Below, in pieces: positions 35,001 to 42,394 of a stretch of DNA of 64,000 nt. Numbering within the stretch: position 1 is the stretch's first letter; the number at the start of each line of letters is the position of its first letter. This DNA comes from Fragum whitleyi (taxonomy: Eukaryota > Mollusca > Bivalvia > Cardiida > Cardiidae). Position numbers and translations under genes: made by a program. The stretch spans positions 18,100,026 to 18,164,025 of the forward strand of contig OX411545.1 in NCBI GenBank assembly GCA_948146395.1. Reading direction: 5' to 3'. The notes under the pieces are model-generated. The model made no database searches. It saw only the letters and a program-made list of their open reading frames with translations, and had not been told where the DNA came from.

Positions 35001-35356
35001 ATTGTAATATTTCATAGTACACTATTGGATATCTTCAGTTTTGACAGATGATTTACTGAAACAAATTTTAATGGTTATACTAGTCTTGCATTCAGGATGA
35101 CAAAATGGTACAAACTGTTTGCAAATTAAACCTGTCTTTGCATTTGTATATGTGTGCAAAAGCAGGGTATAATATGCAAACAGTTTGCACTGTTTAGACA
35201 TCCTTAATGCAGGGATGTTTACATTTACAGCGTGTTGGCCATTTTGATCCAGTTACAAGAACAGATTTAAATCAGTCACAGTTAATACCTAATCTAGCCA
35301 TGAAGGAAGTGATAGACTCTTACTTAGAAGAGAATCCTTGGGCAGAAGAATTCTAG
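16732..35356 (+). CDS. STUB1: STUB1/CHIP, TPR and U-box E3 ubiquitin ligase, complete 7-exon gene
   Basis: Joining the seven exons gives an uninterrupted 281-codon frame plus TAG. Order: three TPR repeats (about residues 5-107), charged helical linker (about 108-201), C-terminal U-box (about 203-277). Residues matching the known Hsp70/Hsp90 C-terminus clamp are K7 and N11 in KEQGNRLF, N42 in FTNRALC and K72 in VKGHYF. The U-box has [19 protein letters not shown], then H238 and P247, which correspond to human H260 and P269. From the U-box to the C-terminus I see no gap against the human protein as I know it. Human CHIP is 303 residues; the difference is mainly its N-terminal extension, absent here. 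By family knowledge it is a cytosolic co-chaperone that ubiquitinates chaperone-bound clients with UBE2D/UBE2N-type E2s. Introns: 6610, 3664, 499, 2071, 4372 and 563 bp, all GT-AG, phases 0,1,2,0,0,0. Human STUB1 also has seven exons. Expression evidence is not available here. Confidence 0.95.
17260..17942. mobile_element. CAGGGTCC element, second copy, 683 bp
   Basis: CAGGGTCCAAAGAAT and ATTCTTTGGACCCTG ends as in the copy at 15108, with TGATC duplicated at 17255-17259 and 17943-17947. The interiors are plainly alike throughout (for example AGAAGTTCGCAACA and AACTTTTCCCCTGTTTTGTT-like segments). Confidence 0.85.
19419..20102 (+). mobile_element. HINE-like element, GCCCCCGATC type
   Basis: Starts near ACTAGATGTGATTGTGAAA with ATGCCCCCGTCAC, has three units of about 150 bp (CTTCTATCTTGAATARCCTT and TTTGACCTTGA), then (CAGA)n at about 20022-20056 and GCCCCCGATC through GGGGCATAAAAA at its end. 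Confidence 0.7.
20337..20405. repeat. Half copy of the 172-bp GACCAATTCTCGCCAAG MITE
   Basis: GGTTGGAGACCAATTCTTGA, CATGTACCAGTTCTTGCCAA and ACAGTAAA match the left half of the intact element at 56933-57104. Confidence 0.6.
20410..21867. other. STUB1 intron 1, unexplained sequence
   Basis: AT-rich with a frame at 20872-21054 that resembles nothing I know. Words such as GGGCGATTATTAGAGGTATT (20545) and GGGATGGGCATATATTAGAA (21648) recur in part, suggesting old repeats. Confidence 0.4.
21868..22146 (+). mobile_element. SINE X copy with tRNA-like head
   Basis: GCACAGTTGGTAGCGAATCT (A-box region) and CCCAGTTTCAATTCCTGACA (B-box region) precede CAGCGGCAC, CATTTGTCTTCCACCAATGG and the rest of the family body, ending TCCCATTCAAATAAACAAAC. 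Confidence 0.75.
22148..22511 (-). mobile_element. HINE-like element, AGGCCC type, two units
   Basis: The end GATATAGGCCCTCCTGGGCT inverts the start of the element at 10211 (GGCCCAAGAGGGCCTGTATC). Two units of about 170 bp share GAATGATGCTTAGAACAAGC, with CTATGGGCTGCC. Confidence 0.55.
22516..22790 (-). mobile_element. HINE-like element, GCCCCC type
   Basis: Begins TTTTTATGCCCCCATATCAG with a (GTCT/GTCC)n tract and ends GTTTCACAAACACATCTTGT. It is nearly the same as the element at 23931. Confidence 0.75.
23144..23330 (+). pseudogene. Decayed tandem duplicate of STUB1 exon 2
   Basis: After an intact-looking acceptor (CTTTTTTTCAG) the sequence reads [10 protein letters not shown], a scrambled stretch, then [20 protein letters not shown], closely matching the real exon 288 bp downstream. 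Against it the copy has a net 9-bp gain near residue 40 and an 8-bp loss after GAGAAG, so the TPR3 start (VKGHYFMG) is read in the wrong frame as [10 protein letters not shown]. It lacks the GTAAGC donor and runs into a small palindrome. The frame happens to stay open to 23353. Its exit phase would not fit exon 3, so it is not a mutually exclusive exon. Confidence 0.85.
23327..23381. repeat. Palindrome ending the decayed exon copy
   Basis: ATTATGGAAAATGAAGAAAT and AATTACTTCATCTACCATAA form a hairpin around TTGCTTAGACTAAGCAA. It is a relative of the palindrome at 7680. It lies where similarity to exon 2 ends. Confidence 0.65.
23432..23630 (+). CDS. STUB1: STUB1 exon 2 (residues 31-96, TPR2 and part of TPR3)
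   Basis: The acceptor is TTTCAG ending at 23431 and the donor GTAAGC at 23631. It encodes [20 protein letters not shown], then the [10 protein letters not shown] helix, [14 protein letters not shown] and DEAIACLKR. It carries clamp residues N42 and K72. The exon is 199 nt, so it leaves one base (phase 1) completed by CC of exon 3 to make Ala97. A damaged copy of this exon lies about 290 bp upstream. Confidence 0.95.
23704..24284 (-). mobile_element. HINE-like element, CAGCCGAGCT type, split by a second one
   Basis: TAAGCTTGGCTGTTTTCGGA at the left and GGGGTTGCTCTTGTT at the right match inverted ends of the element at 4396. It is interrupted by the element at 23931-24212. It begins about 75 bp after exon 2. 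Confidence 0.7.
23931..24212 (-). mobile_element. HINE-like element, GCCCCC type, nested
   Basis: TTTTTATGCCCCCGCATTGA, GATCGGGGGCATA hairpin, GTCCGTCTGTCC tract, three AAGGTCAAGGTCATSTG blocks, ending ACAAACACATCTTGT. It sits inside the element at 23704-24284. Confidence 0.8.
24622..27045. mobile_element. CACTA-like element of 2.4 kb built of ATGGCCATTAA words, STUB1 intron 2
   Basis: CACTACTGCAA at 24622-24632 is perfectly inverted at 27035-27045 and ACA flanks both sides (24619-24621, 27046-27048). CACTA ends with a 3-bp duplication are the signature of the CACTA (En/Spm) superfamily. Both arms are packed with degenerate words such as ATGGCCATTAA, TTAATGGGCATGAAT and GCGACATTGTGCTGGGCAT (twice, 24699 and 25003). 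A core at about 25375-25810 is nearly free of them. The right arm has about four degenerate units of about 260 bp. No transposase is visible. Confidence 0.75.
27295..27460 (+). CDS. STUB1: STUB1 exon 3 (residues 97-151, linker start)
   Basis: The acceptor is CTTTTAG ending at 27294 and the donor GTTTGT at 27461. It encodes [20 protein letters not shown], then RQAKRKRWN and IEEKRIQQE. The NFGD(D/E)I and AKxKRWNxIEE blocks are diagnostic for CHIP. The exon ends with AG of a split Arg152 codon. Confidence 0.95.
27590..27711. repeat. Partial TTAA MITE in STUB1 intron 3
   Basis: AGTCTGCACATCTGTGCAGG and GCTGATCTTAGTCTATAC hairpin, then GTTCAGCAGGAATATGC and CAGCATGAAATGGGTTAA as a right end like that at 3039. 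The left end is not clear. Confidence 0.55.
27960..28050 (+). CDS. STUB1: STUB1 exon 4 (residues 152-182, acidic helical linker)
   Basis: The acceptor is TTTTTAG ending at 27959 and the donor GTAAGG at 28051. It encodes [20 protein letters not shown] and [10 protein letters not shown]. This is the least conserved part of the family, so assignment rests on phase (A completes the split Arg codon), open frame and position. A MITE begins only 12 nt beyond the exon. Confidence 0.85.
28063..28290. mobile_element. 228-bp TTAA MITE, piggyBac-like ends, 12 nt after STUB1 exon 4
   Basis: TTAATCCTTTGCTGTTTTAT at the left; GGAAAGTGTTAA at the right. The central palindrome GAAGAAATTGCTTCTGACAA is at 28126-28177. 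Copies at 37656 (TTAACCCTTTGCTGT and GGAAAGGGTTAA) and 54988 (inverted) give the better terminal consensus TTAACCCTTT. TTAA targets with CCYTTTGC ends are typical of piggyBac-group elements; inferred. Confidence 0.8.
28291..29012. other. STUB1 intron 4, nothing recognised
   Basis: No repeat end or coding segment that I can match; the bordering elements are at 28063-28290 and 29013-29130. Confidence 0.45.
29013..29130 (-). repeat. SINE X 3' fragment
   Basis: GTTTGTTTGTATGAGGTTTT, CTTTCAGTAATATCAGGGTG, GCAGCACCTAACAATA and CTCACCAGTACTACCATTA match the 3' half of the family. Confidence 0.7.
29265..29623. mobile_element. GGGCTYGT element, 359 bp, 5-bp target duplication
   Basis: TCGGGCTAGTAA at the left and CTTGAGCCCTG at the right are inverted; TGATT is duplicated at 29260-29264 and 29624-29628. 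GGGGTCAAAA blocks are shared with the sister copy at 60270. Confidence 0.75.
29866..30104 (-). mobile_element. HINE-like element next to STUB1 exon 5
   Basis: TTTTTATGCTCCCACATAAT, GTCTGTCTGCCTGTCTGC, AAGTCAAGGTCATGT and ending TTTTCACAACCATATCTTGT. Same type as 23931, more diverged. It leaves 17 nt before exon 5. Confidence 0.7.
30122..30178 (+). CDS. STUB1: STUB1 exon 5 (residues 183-201)
   Basis: A 57-nt microexon encoding [19 protein letters not shown], which matches the conserved LFxQVDxxRK segment just before the U-box. The acceptor is TTTATAG ending at 30121; the donor is GTAAAA at 30179. A HINE-like element ends at 30104, so only 17 nt of non-element intron remain before the exon. 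Confidence 0.93.
30208..30265. repeat. Foldback hairpin, CAGTTGTAACT family
   Basis: TTGATGGCTCTTCACAAACG and GTTACAACTGTTATGAGTCA face each other. The best copy is at 38655. Confidence 0.55.
31220..33794 (-). mobile_element. HINE-like element, AGCTCACCTGAGC type, middle layer
   Basis: TTTTTAGCTCACCTGAGCAT, with AAGTGCTCAAGGTGAGCT completing a terminal hairpin, a CCGTCCGTCG tract, several units of about 165 bp (AGACAGCTTTCATATTTGGT, GTAGCATCATCTAGTGG, CAAGACCCTTGGGTCATAT), and the far end GACTCAGGTGAGCGATCTAG then CTCTTGTT. The 5' GCTCACCTGAG is inverted in the terminal hairpin. Confidence 0.8.
31611..32932 (-). mobile_element. HINE-like element, GCTCGCCCGGAAC type, inner layer
   Basis: TTTTTAGCTCGCCCGGAACG at one end, GTTGTCCGCGGACAACTCTT then GTT at the other. 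Six or so units of about 170 bp contain AACTTTAACCTTGCTTATAT, CACCAGGTGATAGGCTTTCA and TTTGACCTTGACCTTGACC. It cuts a unit of the surrounding element cleanly: CTTACCC-T5 before it and ACTTAGAATCAAAGAGCG after it are contiguous in other units. Confidence 0.8.
33837..34053 (+). mobile_element. SINE X, 5'-truncated, 10-bp target duplication
   Basis: Begins GTGCCGGGTTCAATCCCGGA at the B-box region and ends GGCGTTAAACTCTATCAA. TTGACTGTAT flanks both sides (33827-33836, 34054-34063). Confidence 0.85.
34313..34476 (-). mobile_element. HINE-like element fragment, AGCTCACCTGAGC type
   Basis: TTTTTACCTCACCTGGGCAC, AAGTGCTCCAGGTGAGCTAT and CGGTGGGCCAATCTTGATGA match the terminal part of 31220. It stops about 75 nt before STUB1 exon 6. 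Confidence 0.7.
34551..34667 (+). CDS. STUB1: STUB1 exon 6 (residues 202-240, first half of U-box)
   Basis: The acceptor is GATTACAG ending at 34550 and the donor GTAGTA at 34668. It encodes [20 protein letters not shown], then [19 protein letters not shown]. These are the E2-binding loop and core strands of the U-box; there are no zinc ligands, as expected for U-box rather than RING. H238 here matches human H260. Confidence 0.96.
35085..35215. mobile_element. Palindromic MITE, GCATTCAGGATGACA family, before STUB1 exon 7
   Basis: GCATTCAGGATGACAAAATG and ACATCCTTAATGCAGGG are inverted ends; CAAACTGTTTGCA and TGCAAACAGTTTGCA pair within. It leaves about 15 nt to exon 7. Confidence 0.75.
35231..35356 (+). 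CDS. STUB1: STUB1 exon 7 (residues 241-281 and stop)
   Basis: The acceptor is TTTACAG ending at 35230. It encodes [20 protein letters not shown], then [20 protein letters not shown] and a final F, then TAG at 35354-35356. The DPVTR and [12 protein letters not shown] blocks are the hallmark second half of the CHIP U-box. A palindromic MITE ends about 15 nt before the exon. Confidence 0.96.
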   Translation, partial: RVGHFDPVTRTDLNQSQLIPNLAMKEVIDSYLEENPWAEEF

Positions 35357-35692
35357 GGTGTTAGTCAGACTGTAGCAGGATATTTGTTCATATGTATGCC
35401 ATATTGAGGGAAGTATTTGCTTTATGGGAAGAAACCTGAAAATCAACATGAGCTTGGAAAGAATAATTATTCCAAATCAATCTGTGATTTCATTTACATA
35501 CGCAAGTGGCAAAGATTCATGTCAGTGGGCAAACAAAATGTTCTAACTACAGCTTGACTAGAGCTGTAGTTATGACATTTTGCTCCCCTGTCTACAACAA
35601 GATGTGTGAGTTTCTAGTGTACAAAAATGCATTTTACTCCATTAGACAGTCAGTCAAGCAGCTACTCAATTCATCGTGATATTCTAGTTGGG
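35357..35692 (+). other. Likely STUB1 3' UTR start
   Basis: Sequence after the STUB1 stop with no further ORF of note. It contains a short hairpin built on CTACAGCTTGA around 35550-35580, a motif that recurs at 30640, 38070 and 39390. The first AATAAA on this strand is near 35895, inside a TTAA-type MITE, so the transcript may end inside or after that element. The 3' end cannot be placed from sequence alone. Confidence 0.35.
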
Positions 35693-35932
35693 TTAACCCG
35701 TGACATGCAAAATCAAAACTTTTGCTGTAAAATCAAAGTGATGAGAGCACTGTTTGCACGTTTTGTGGGTCTGAATTCATTCAAAAAACATAATTTCTAA
35801 TATTTTCTTGTATAAAAGGGAATATCAGGTGGTAAATACTAAGATCAGTCTGCACATATGTACAGCCTGATCTTTGTCTTTGATACCTCCTGCCAATAAA
35901 GGAAGATTCTAGATCAGCATAACAAGGGTTTA
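35693..35932. mobile_element. TTAA-flanked MITE (GATCAGCATAACAAGGG family)
   Basis: TTAACCCGTGACATGC at the left, GATCAGCATAACAAGGGTTT at the right; the hairpin TAAGATCAGTCTGCACATAT and complement lie at 35842-35880. It contains the first AATAAA after the STUB1 stop. Confidence 0.65.
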
Positions 35933-36166
35933 TATTTCTAACCTGCTGGATAAGTGGATAAGTTTGCACATTGATTTTGTCATATAATTGATAAAATTTA
36001 TTAAACTAGGTTGTCCTTCTGCTGTTGTACAGAGGATTTAACATTTCTTTCTGCGTGCAGAAAGTTCACGAGCTCATCTTTCAAATTTGTATGAATGTGC
36101 ATAATGATGCTCTAGTGATTGAAGAATATAATCTTTGTATTGAAATATTGTTAAAATCAAAGAATA

Positions 36167-36439
36167 TTTTTAGCTCATCTGTTTTTGGAAAAAAAAGGTA
36201 TTTCTATAGCCTTTGGGTCATCATTGTTGTTGTTGTCATCTTTGCAATGTTGTCTTCATTGTGCAGAACATTTGACACATTGTGAAATCTCTGGAATTAC
36301 TAAAGGCATTCACTTGGGGGGCGGGGGGGTTACTCTAGATGTATTTGTGGGAATAATGCCCCTTCTTGAAATTGAAATTTTGTTCCCACTTTCAAGCATC
36401 AATCACTGGAGTGTAGGCACCCGTAGGTAGTGCTCTTGT
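36167..36439 (-). mobile_element. HINE-like element, GAGCTAAAA type
   Basis: TTTTTAGCTCATCTGTTTTT at one end with (GTT)n at 36223-36240, TTACTAAAGGCATTCACTTG in the body and CACCCGTAGGTAGTGCTCTT at the other, matching the start GAGCACCACCTACGGGT of the element at 4396. Confidence 0.65.
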
Positions 36440-36497
36440 AATAATAAGAGATCAGAAATCATAGGGACCAAGAAACCAACTTTTAAGTTGAATTTAC

Positions 36498-36660
36498 TAT
36501 AGGGATGAGTGTGTTTTTCACTGCTTTTATTGGGGTATAAAGTGCAATTGCCTTGGCACATGGCAAATAATGCCTGTAGGGTGTTATGTTTAAGCCATGT
36601 GCTAAGGCATTTGCACTTTATACCCAAAAAATGCAGTGAAAAAGACACTCGGCCCTTATA
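36498..36660. mobile_element. Foldback MITE, 163 bp
   Basis: TATAGGGATGAGTGTGTTTT at the left; the right end in reverse complement is TATAAGGGCCGAGTGTCTTT. The arms pair on through TTCACTGC, GGTATAAAGTGCAA and GGCACATGG. Confidence 0.75.
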
Positions 36661-37655
36661 ATTGCAACCCTCTTGATAGATCTAAGAAACTATTAAATTG
36701 TTCGGCTAAACATTAAAGTTTCGAGTCTACTTTCTGCGCGTATAGATTACACAATCTATTTTTAGAAATTGTATTTTTTTCTCGCTATCCAGTATTGAAG
36801 TTAAAAGGCATAAAGTTAATCAAATGGTACACAAATAAACAACAATTTGACATTCATAGAGGTATTTGTGATCAAAAATAATTTTGACAAGTTATTCCGC
36901 ATTTTAAATCGAATTTATTGTGATCGGGCTTAGTTTAGAGGGTCGACTCAATGTAAACATCAACTCAGGATCTGAACTGCATGCTTTTAATTATAAATTC
37001 TTTCGAAAATATCTGAATTTCTAATAAAATGAATAGCAATATTATGATGTGGAAGGGGAACAAGAGTTTTTTGACAACACAGGACTTGCAGACCGAAGGT
37101 CAGAGGTTTCCCGAAAGACCTATTGCATTTTATACAGAAATAAAGTGCAATGGATTTTTCCACATGATGCGATTTAAACCAATCAGACTTCTTTATTTTA
37201 TTGGATTGCAATTATTGTAGCATGTTTATGTCAACCTTTAGGAATTTAAGGAGATTGGTGCATTTATTGTCAAATCTGGTTGAGAAAGATAAGTAATGAA
37301 CAATTTCTGTCGTGTATATAGATCACGCATTAAGCTTTTTTAATACAGTGAGCAAAGTAAAGATTCTGATTAGACTTGGGGGTTCCACACACTGATCTGA
37401 GTCTTTGCTCTATCTATATTATGAGACGAACTGAATTTGTCACACTGCAGGCCAACATCATTTATGTCAATCAGTTCTTCATTTATGTAGCTGTAAATGT
37501 CATGCTGAGGCGGATTCAGGATTTCTGTAAAGGAGGTTTGTTCATTTTTCTATTATCACCAAATTCTGACTAAATTTTCCCATGAAAATGAAATAATTTG
37601 GCTTAGTTGAACCCCCTCTGGATCCTCTACTGTCATGATATACTGTAAATCAGGT
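36661..37655. other. Intergenic, nothing recognised
   Basis: No supportable gene. A small hairpin with TTGCACTTTATAC-like arms lies near 37120-37155. Confidence 0.4.
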
Positions 37656-37884
37656 TTAACCCTTTGCTGTTTAATCCCTGATTTTTACGTGCCTGTGATT
37701 TTATGATTGAGAAAACAGTGTGAAAAAAGAAGAAATTGCTTCTGACTAGCAATTTCTTCTTTTTCCACACTATTTTCTATCCTACAGAATGGTTATTTTT
37801 CAATTTAAATTCACTTTAAATTTTCGTCTGCAAAACCTTTGAATTTGGACAGGTCTAAAATTTTGTAAAACGGGAAAGGGTTAA
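37656..37884. mobile_element. 229-bp TTAA MITE, piggyBac-like ends
   Basis: TTAACCCTTTGCTGTTTAAT and ACGGGAAAGGGTTAA with the central AGAAGAAATTGCTT palindrome; alignable end to end with 28063-28290. Confidence 0.85.
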
Positions 37885-38654
37885 TTGGCAAGAGTAAACT
37901 CACCAATATGAGTGACAGACTGGAGTGCACCAAAATTAAACAACTGAAATATTTTACTCAATTTACTGTACCCAGTGGACCAGCTGTTGTTAGATAGAAT
38001 GAATTACATGTACTAAATGGCAATATATTTGTGTAAAAATAATTCATATTGTTAATTATATTGAAATACTTTGTAACTACAGCTTGAATAAAGCTGTAGC
38101 TATAAGGTTTAAGAATTAAAATGACAATATTCTTTTGTATTCGTCATGGCAATATTTGAGATTACACTAATAGCGTTTACTAGCAGAATTGGTTCTATGA
38201 ACCTGCCATGAAATGGCAAGAGATATAGAAATTCTTCTGTCCATGTGCATCGGTGTGTGTATATATGTGAATGTGTGGGTAGTGATGTGTGTATGCATGC
38301 ATGTGTGTGTGTGTCATTCTTGTCCAGAACATAACATTCATTGATGAATTTCAAAATAACTTTGCACAGTTAATTCCCCTGGGTGAGTACTGAGTTCCAA
38401 GTGAAGATTTTGTTGAGATATGCCCAAGGGCACAGCTGAAGGTCAATAGGTTATGGGTCAAATCTGAGTATTTGCTGTGGCATTTGTGTCTGTGACACAT
38501 TTATAGTTCATACTTCAAGATTTCAAATCTTTAGTAAAATTGAAAGAAATGAGTTAGTTAATTAAGATAAGTGACTCAAATAATTGGTTGTCATTGCGTT
38601 AAAGATATAATTGATTTCAGCAAACTCCCATATAGGATTTTCTGGCATGTTGAT
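37885..38654. other. Intergenic with a (GT)-rich tract
   Basis: A GT/GTAT-rich tract lies at about 38253-38316. A CTACAGCTTGAATAAAGCTG hairpin lies at 38077-38100. No gene. Confidence 0.45.
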
Positions 38655-38735
38655 AGCTTAGTGCAAAACAGTTGCAACTGCCTATAAGCATATAGGCAGT
38701 TACAACTGTTTTGTGCTGAGTCATCAATGTCTGAT
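38655..38735. repeat. Foldback hairpin, CAGTTGTAACT family, best copy
   Basis: CAAAACAGTTGCAACTGCCT and AGGCAGTTACAACTGTTTTG pair around CATAT; the outer TTGATAGCTTAGTG pairs with the far GAGTCATCAA. Related hairpins are at 6500, 30208 and 44310. Confidence 0.75.
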
Positions 38736-39770
38736 TTTGTTCAAGTGGATTGTCTTTATATAATTAGAAATGATGATGAGTGTATAATGAGATGATTTTG
38801 TGATTAAACCATTTGTCTGAAGTCAGAGTTGGGTCATTGCAAACACCAGAAAAATCTATCTCTATCTTATTAGAGATTTAATATCATTGCTATTATCAAT
38901 GGACTGTGATATGTTTTCATTTTTGTTTTCCAGGATTTTTGTAATAAAGTTCAGAATTTTCATATGCAATAGATTTTGCAACTAAGATATTAAGAATTTA
39001 AACTTTGGCAAACTAATTAGAGAAATATGATGTACAATACTGTCTGTTGGCAACTAGGATATAAACAATGCTTTAAATTTGTTTTGATTGATATGTTAAT
39101 ATAATTAGAATATTCGGATTGCCCAGCTATGTTAATAAAATCTAAACAAATTCAAATAACAATTATTCTTGCTTTAAGCCCATCACTGAACATCCTGTGC
39201 TTCATCATCTTTTAACATTCATGAATGTTTAGGAACCCTTAATGGAGTGCAGTTTGCAGTTTGTATCCGTTTGGGGTAATTTTAGGCGCTAGTTCAAAAC
39301 TATTGAAAGTGATTATAAATAGTATGCACATGCTTTATGAAAACAAAATTGTAAAGAAATATCATCAGTGAGTGAGCATAACATTGTAACTACAGCTTAG
39401 TCAAGCTTTAGTTACGATTATATGATCGCTCACTAATAATAAATATAAATATATATTAAAACATCATTTTTATTAAGCATGTGCCTACTGTGCATAATTG
39501 GTAGACATACGATTGATAGTTACTTACAAGAGATCCGTGTTATCGCCTCAAATTGATCATCTATTCTACATGAAAACTCTACAAGAAGAGAACGAGGGGT
39601 ATCATTCCGAAACATTTCTCACTGAAAAACAGATCACTTGAAGGGATTCACAATCAACATTTACATATAATTGCCATTATATTTTGTATTAGCAAACGAA
39701 GCTTACCCTCATCCTGCTGAAGTTGAATTTGAGCCAGAGTGTGATATTTTCAACATGTGATATGTGCGCA
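38736..39770. other. Intergenic, nothing recognised but a small hairpin
   Basis: TAACTACAGCTTAGTCAAGC with its inverse at 39386-39416 is the CTACAGCTTGA hairpin also seen at 30640, 35550 and 38077. Otherwise featureless. Confidence 0.4.
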
Positions 39771-39773
39771 TAG

Positions 39774-39830
39774 CAAAGACTCTGGTCAGCCTGTTCATAC
39801 ATACAGGCTGACCAGAGTCTTCACTATGCA
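39774..39830. repeat. Hairpin GACTCTGGTCAGCCTGT
   Basis: AAGACTCTGGTCAGCCTGTT and ACAGGCTGACCAGAGTCTTC pair around CATACAT. A sister is at 62586-62638. It resembles the hairpin core of the TTAA MITEs. Confidence 0.7.
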
Positions 39831-39866
39831 ATCTGGAGATAGATAAGGGCTTCATCTATCTCCAGG

Positions 39867-40103
39867 ATAGAGGTCCCGGGTACAATCCCCGACGGCGGCA
39901 CTCATTCTTTCCGACTATTTGTCTCTCACCAATGGGTTGATAATCGAAGACCTATGTGAGATAGCAGCTGGAGGCTAGGAAAGAATGTGATGGTTGTACT
40001 GGTGAGAGAAATACGAGGAATCCATTGTTAGGTGCTCCAGCCGCCGCGATATAACTGAAATAATGTTAAAAGCGGCGTTAAACTCCATTCAATCAATCAA
40101 TCC
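39867..40103 (+). mobile_element. SINE X, 5'-truncated, 9-bp target duplication
   Basis: Begins ATAGAGGTCCCGGGTACAAT just ahead of the B-box region and ends CATTCAATCAATCC. ATCTCCAGG flanks both sides (39858-39866, 40104-40112). Confidence 0.85.
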
Positions 40104-40240
40104 ATCTCCAGGGACAGGCGATCAGAGAAAATTTTTATTGCATAGTCTGACTGTCCAGGTTGCTCATTGTCTTTTCTTCATGTATGTGTATAAGTGTTGA
40201 AAATGTCACACAGAGGCTCATTATGTTTAGAAATTGCTTA

Positions 40241-41682
40241 TTTTTATGCTCCCCGAAGGGAGAGCATATAGCCGCCACTTTGTCTGTCCGTCCGTCCGTC
40301 TGTAATTCCGTCCGTCAATCCGTCTGTCCGTCCCCACCTATTTCTCCATAACCCTTGGGCCAAATCAAATGAAACTTACCATGTGAACTCCCTATGATAT
40401 AGTGATAATGCTTCTTTGACGGTTTTTGGATTTGAGGCCACGTCACAGGAAAAGAGGACTTAGGGTAAAAAACAGTTTTTCCCAAATTTCTCCTAGTCTA
40501 ACAGTCAGAATTTAGTGAAATTTCATATTTGAGTATCAAATCTGATGCCCTTTACTATAAATAACTTGAAATTAACGTAAAAAAATATATATTATGGAAA
40601 AAGGGGGCTAAATGTTTGTTACCTTACGTTAGCATGTAAAATAGTAATTCCGTCCGTCCATCCGTCCGTCCCCACCTATTTCTCCATTACCCTTGGGCCT
40701 AATCAAATGAAACTTACCATTACCCTTGGGCCAAATCAAATGAAACTTACCATGTGAACTCCCTATGATATAGTGTTGATGGATCTGTGACGTTTTTTTG
40801 GATTTGGGGCCTCGTCACGGGAAAAGGGGACTTAGGGTAAAAAACAGTTTTTCCCAAATTTCTCCTAGTCTAACTGTCAGAATTTAGTGAAATTTCATAT
40901 TTGAGTAACAAATCAGATGCCCTTTACTATAAACAATTTGAAATTAACGTAATAGAAAATATATCATGGAAAAAGGGGGCTAAATGTTTGATACCTTTAC
41001 ACTAGCGCGTAAAATACAGTTATTCTTTCATTTCTCCTAGTCTCATGCTCAGAATTTGATGAAATTTCAAATTTCAGTAGCAAATCAGATTCCCTTTACC
41101 ATAAAGTATTTGAAATTTGTGTCTCAAAATATGTCATGCAAAAAAGGGGTTTAATGTTTGTTACCTTTATGTTTGCTGTATAAGATAATACCTTGAGTCC
41201 TTGCAATCTGACCACAGAGCATATCTCCTAAAGTATAATAGCTATCAACTTGAAACCTTATGGGTGGATAGATCTTATGGAGGAGAAGTGCATTGCACAA
41301 GAACTACAACTTTTGCTTGCATAATTTTGGAGTTATTGCCCTTTGTTATTTTTGATACTTAGATTATGTCTGGAGCATATCTCCTAAAGTATAATAGCTA
41401 TCAACTTGAAACTTTATGGGTGGATAGATCTCATAGAGGAGAAGTGCAGTGTACAAGAGCTGCAACTCTTGCTTGCATAATTTAGGAGTTATTGCCCTTT
41501 GTTATTTTTATTACTTAGATTTTATAGGAGGTAAATCTTTGACAGTACATAGAATCTTTTATCTATTAGGCTTCAGTTTACTATCAAGCTTTCTTGGCGG
41601 GGATGTCCATGTCCAACGTGGCTCTTGTTTTTGTGACAATGCCTTATTCGGGGAGCATAATCCGTCTCTGACGTCTCTTGTT
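40241..41682 (-). mobile_element. HINE-like element, GCTCCCCGAA type
   Basis: TTTTTATGCTCCCCGAAGGG with GAGAGCATA as terminal hairpin, a GTCCGTCCGTC tract, long units of about 370 bp (ATTTCTCCATWACCCTTGGG, GTTTTTCCCAAATTTCTCCT), and the far end TTCGGGGAGCATAATCCGTC then ACGTCTCTTGTT. A second element is embedded at about 41190-41629. Confidence 0.75.
41190..41629 (-). mobile_element. HINE-like element of the 2084 type, embedded
   Basis: Two units with GAGCATATCTCCTAAAGTAT and AACTTGAAACYTTATGGGTG are the reverse of the 156-bp units at 2186. The far end GGCGGGGATGTCCATGTCC then GGCTCTTGTT inverts the start at 2084. The terminal hairpin is missing, so the left border is approximate. Confidence 0.65.
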
Positions 41683-42394
41683 TTGGAATTTCAACAAGTT
41701 TGTCTCAGAAGCTTTATCCACAATTATTAAGTGGACAGCTGCCAGTGGAGGTTAAGGTAAGACTGCACGGCTGTGCGGAATGATCATAGTCTATATTGTT
41801 TACCAAAGCTTTCTGTGTAGCAGGAAAATTCCATGAACAGTAGAAGGGCTAATAAAAGACTTGTTAGTTTTCATTCCCTTGATTTGATTTACATATTCAA
41901 GAATTAATTAAAAATAAGTACAAAAATGTAAGAGACATAATTTATGATTAAACTGTTCAGTAAGCTTATACATATTATTATTTTTTCCTTTTAAGTTGTT
42001 TTCGATTAAAAAAAAGCCAAGGTATTGTGATCACCCTTTCGTTTTTGGTAGTCAGAATGACTAACTTCTGTGCTTACCATTTTTGTCAAGTCAGCCAGTG
42101 GTTACATACAATGCAGTTGCCATTATGACAAGTTGGTGTACATGTGTTAGCTAGTATGTCAGGCTGTCCAAATTTTTCCTGGCTATTATTCCTATACTTA
42201 TGGATGGATTTCAAAATTAATAAGCATGATGGGTAGATATGCCATTTGAAAGATATATAAGGATAACTCCAAGGTCAGGTCACAGCTCTGGGTTAAACTT
42301 TTAATTAGTTTATACTAATTTATTTTAGTTCGATTGCGACGAAAGCTTAAGCTTATAGAATCGCTCTCGAGCACTCAATCCTGATGTTTTCACG
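41683..42394. other. Intergenic with a possible TTAA MITE remnant
   Basis: AAGACTGCACGGCTGTGCGG, ATGATCATAGTCTATA and GTGTAGCAGGAAAATTCCAT (41757-41840) look like a diverged TTAA-MITE hairpin and right end. The rest is unrecognised. Confidence 0.4.
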
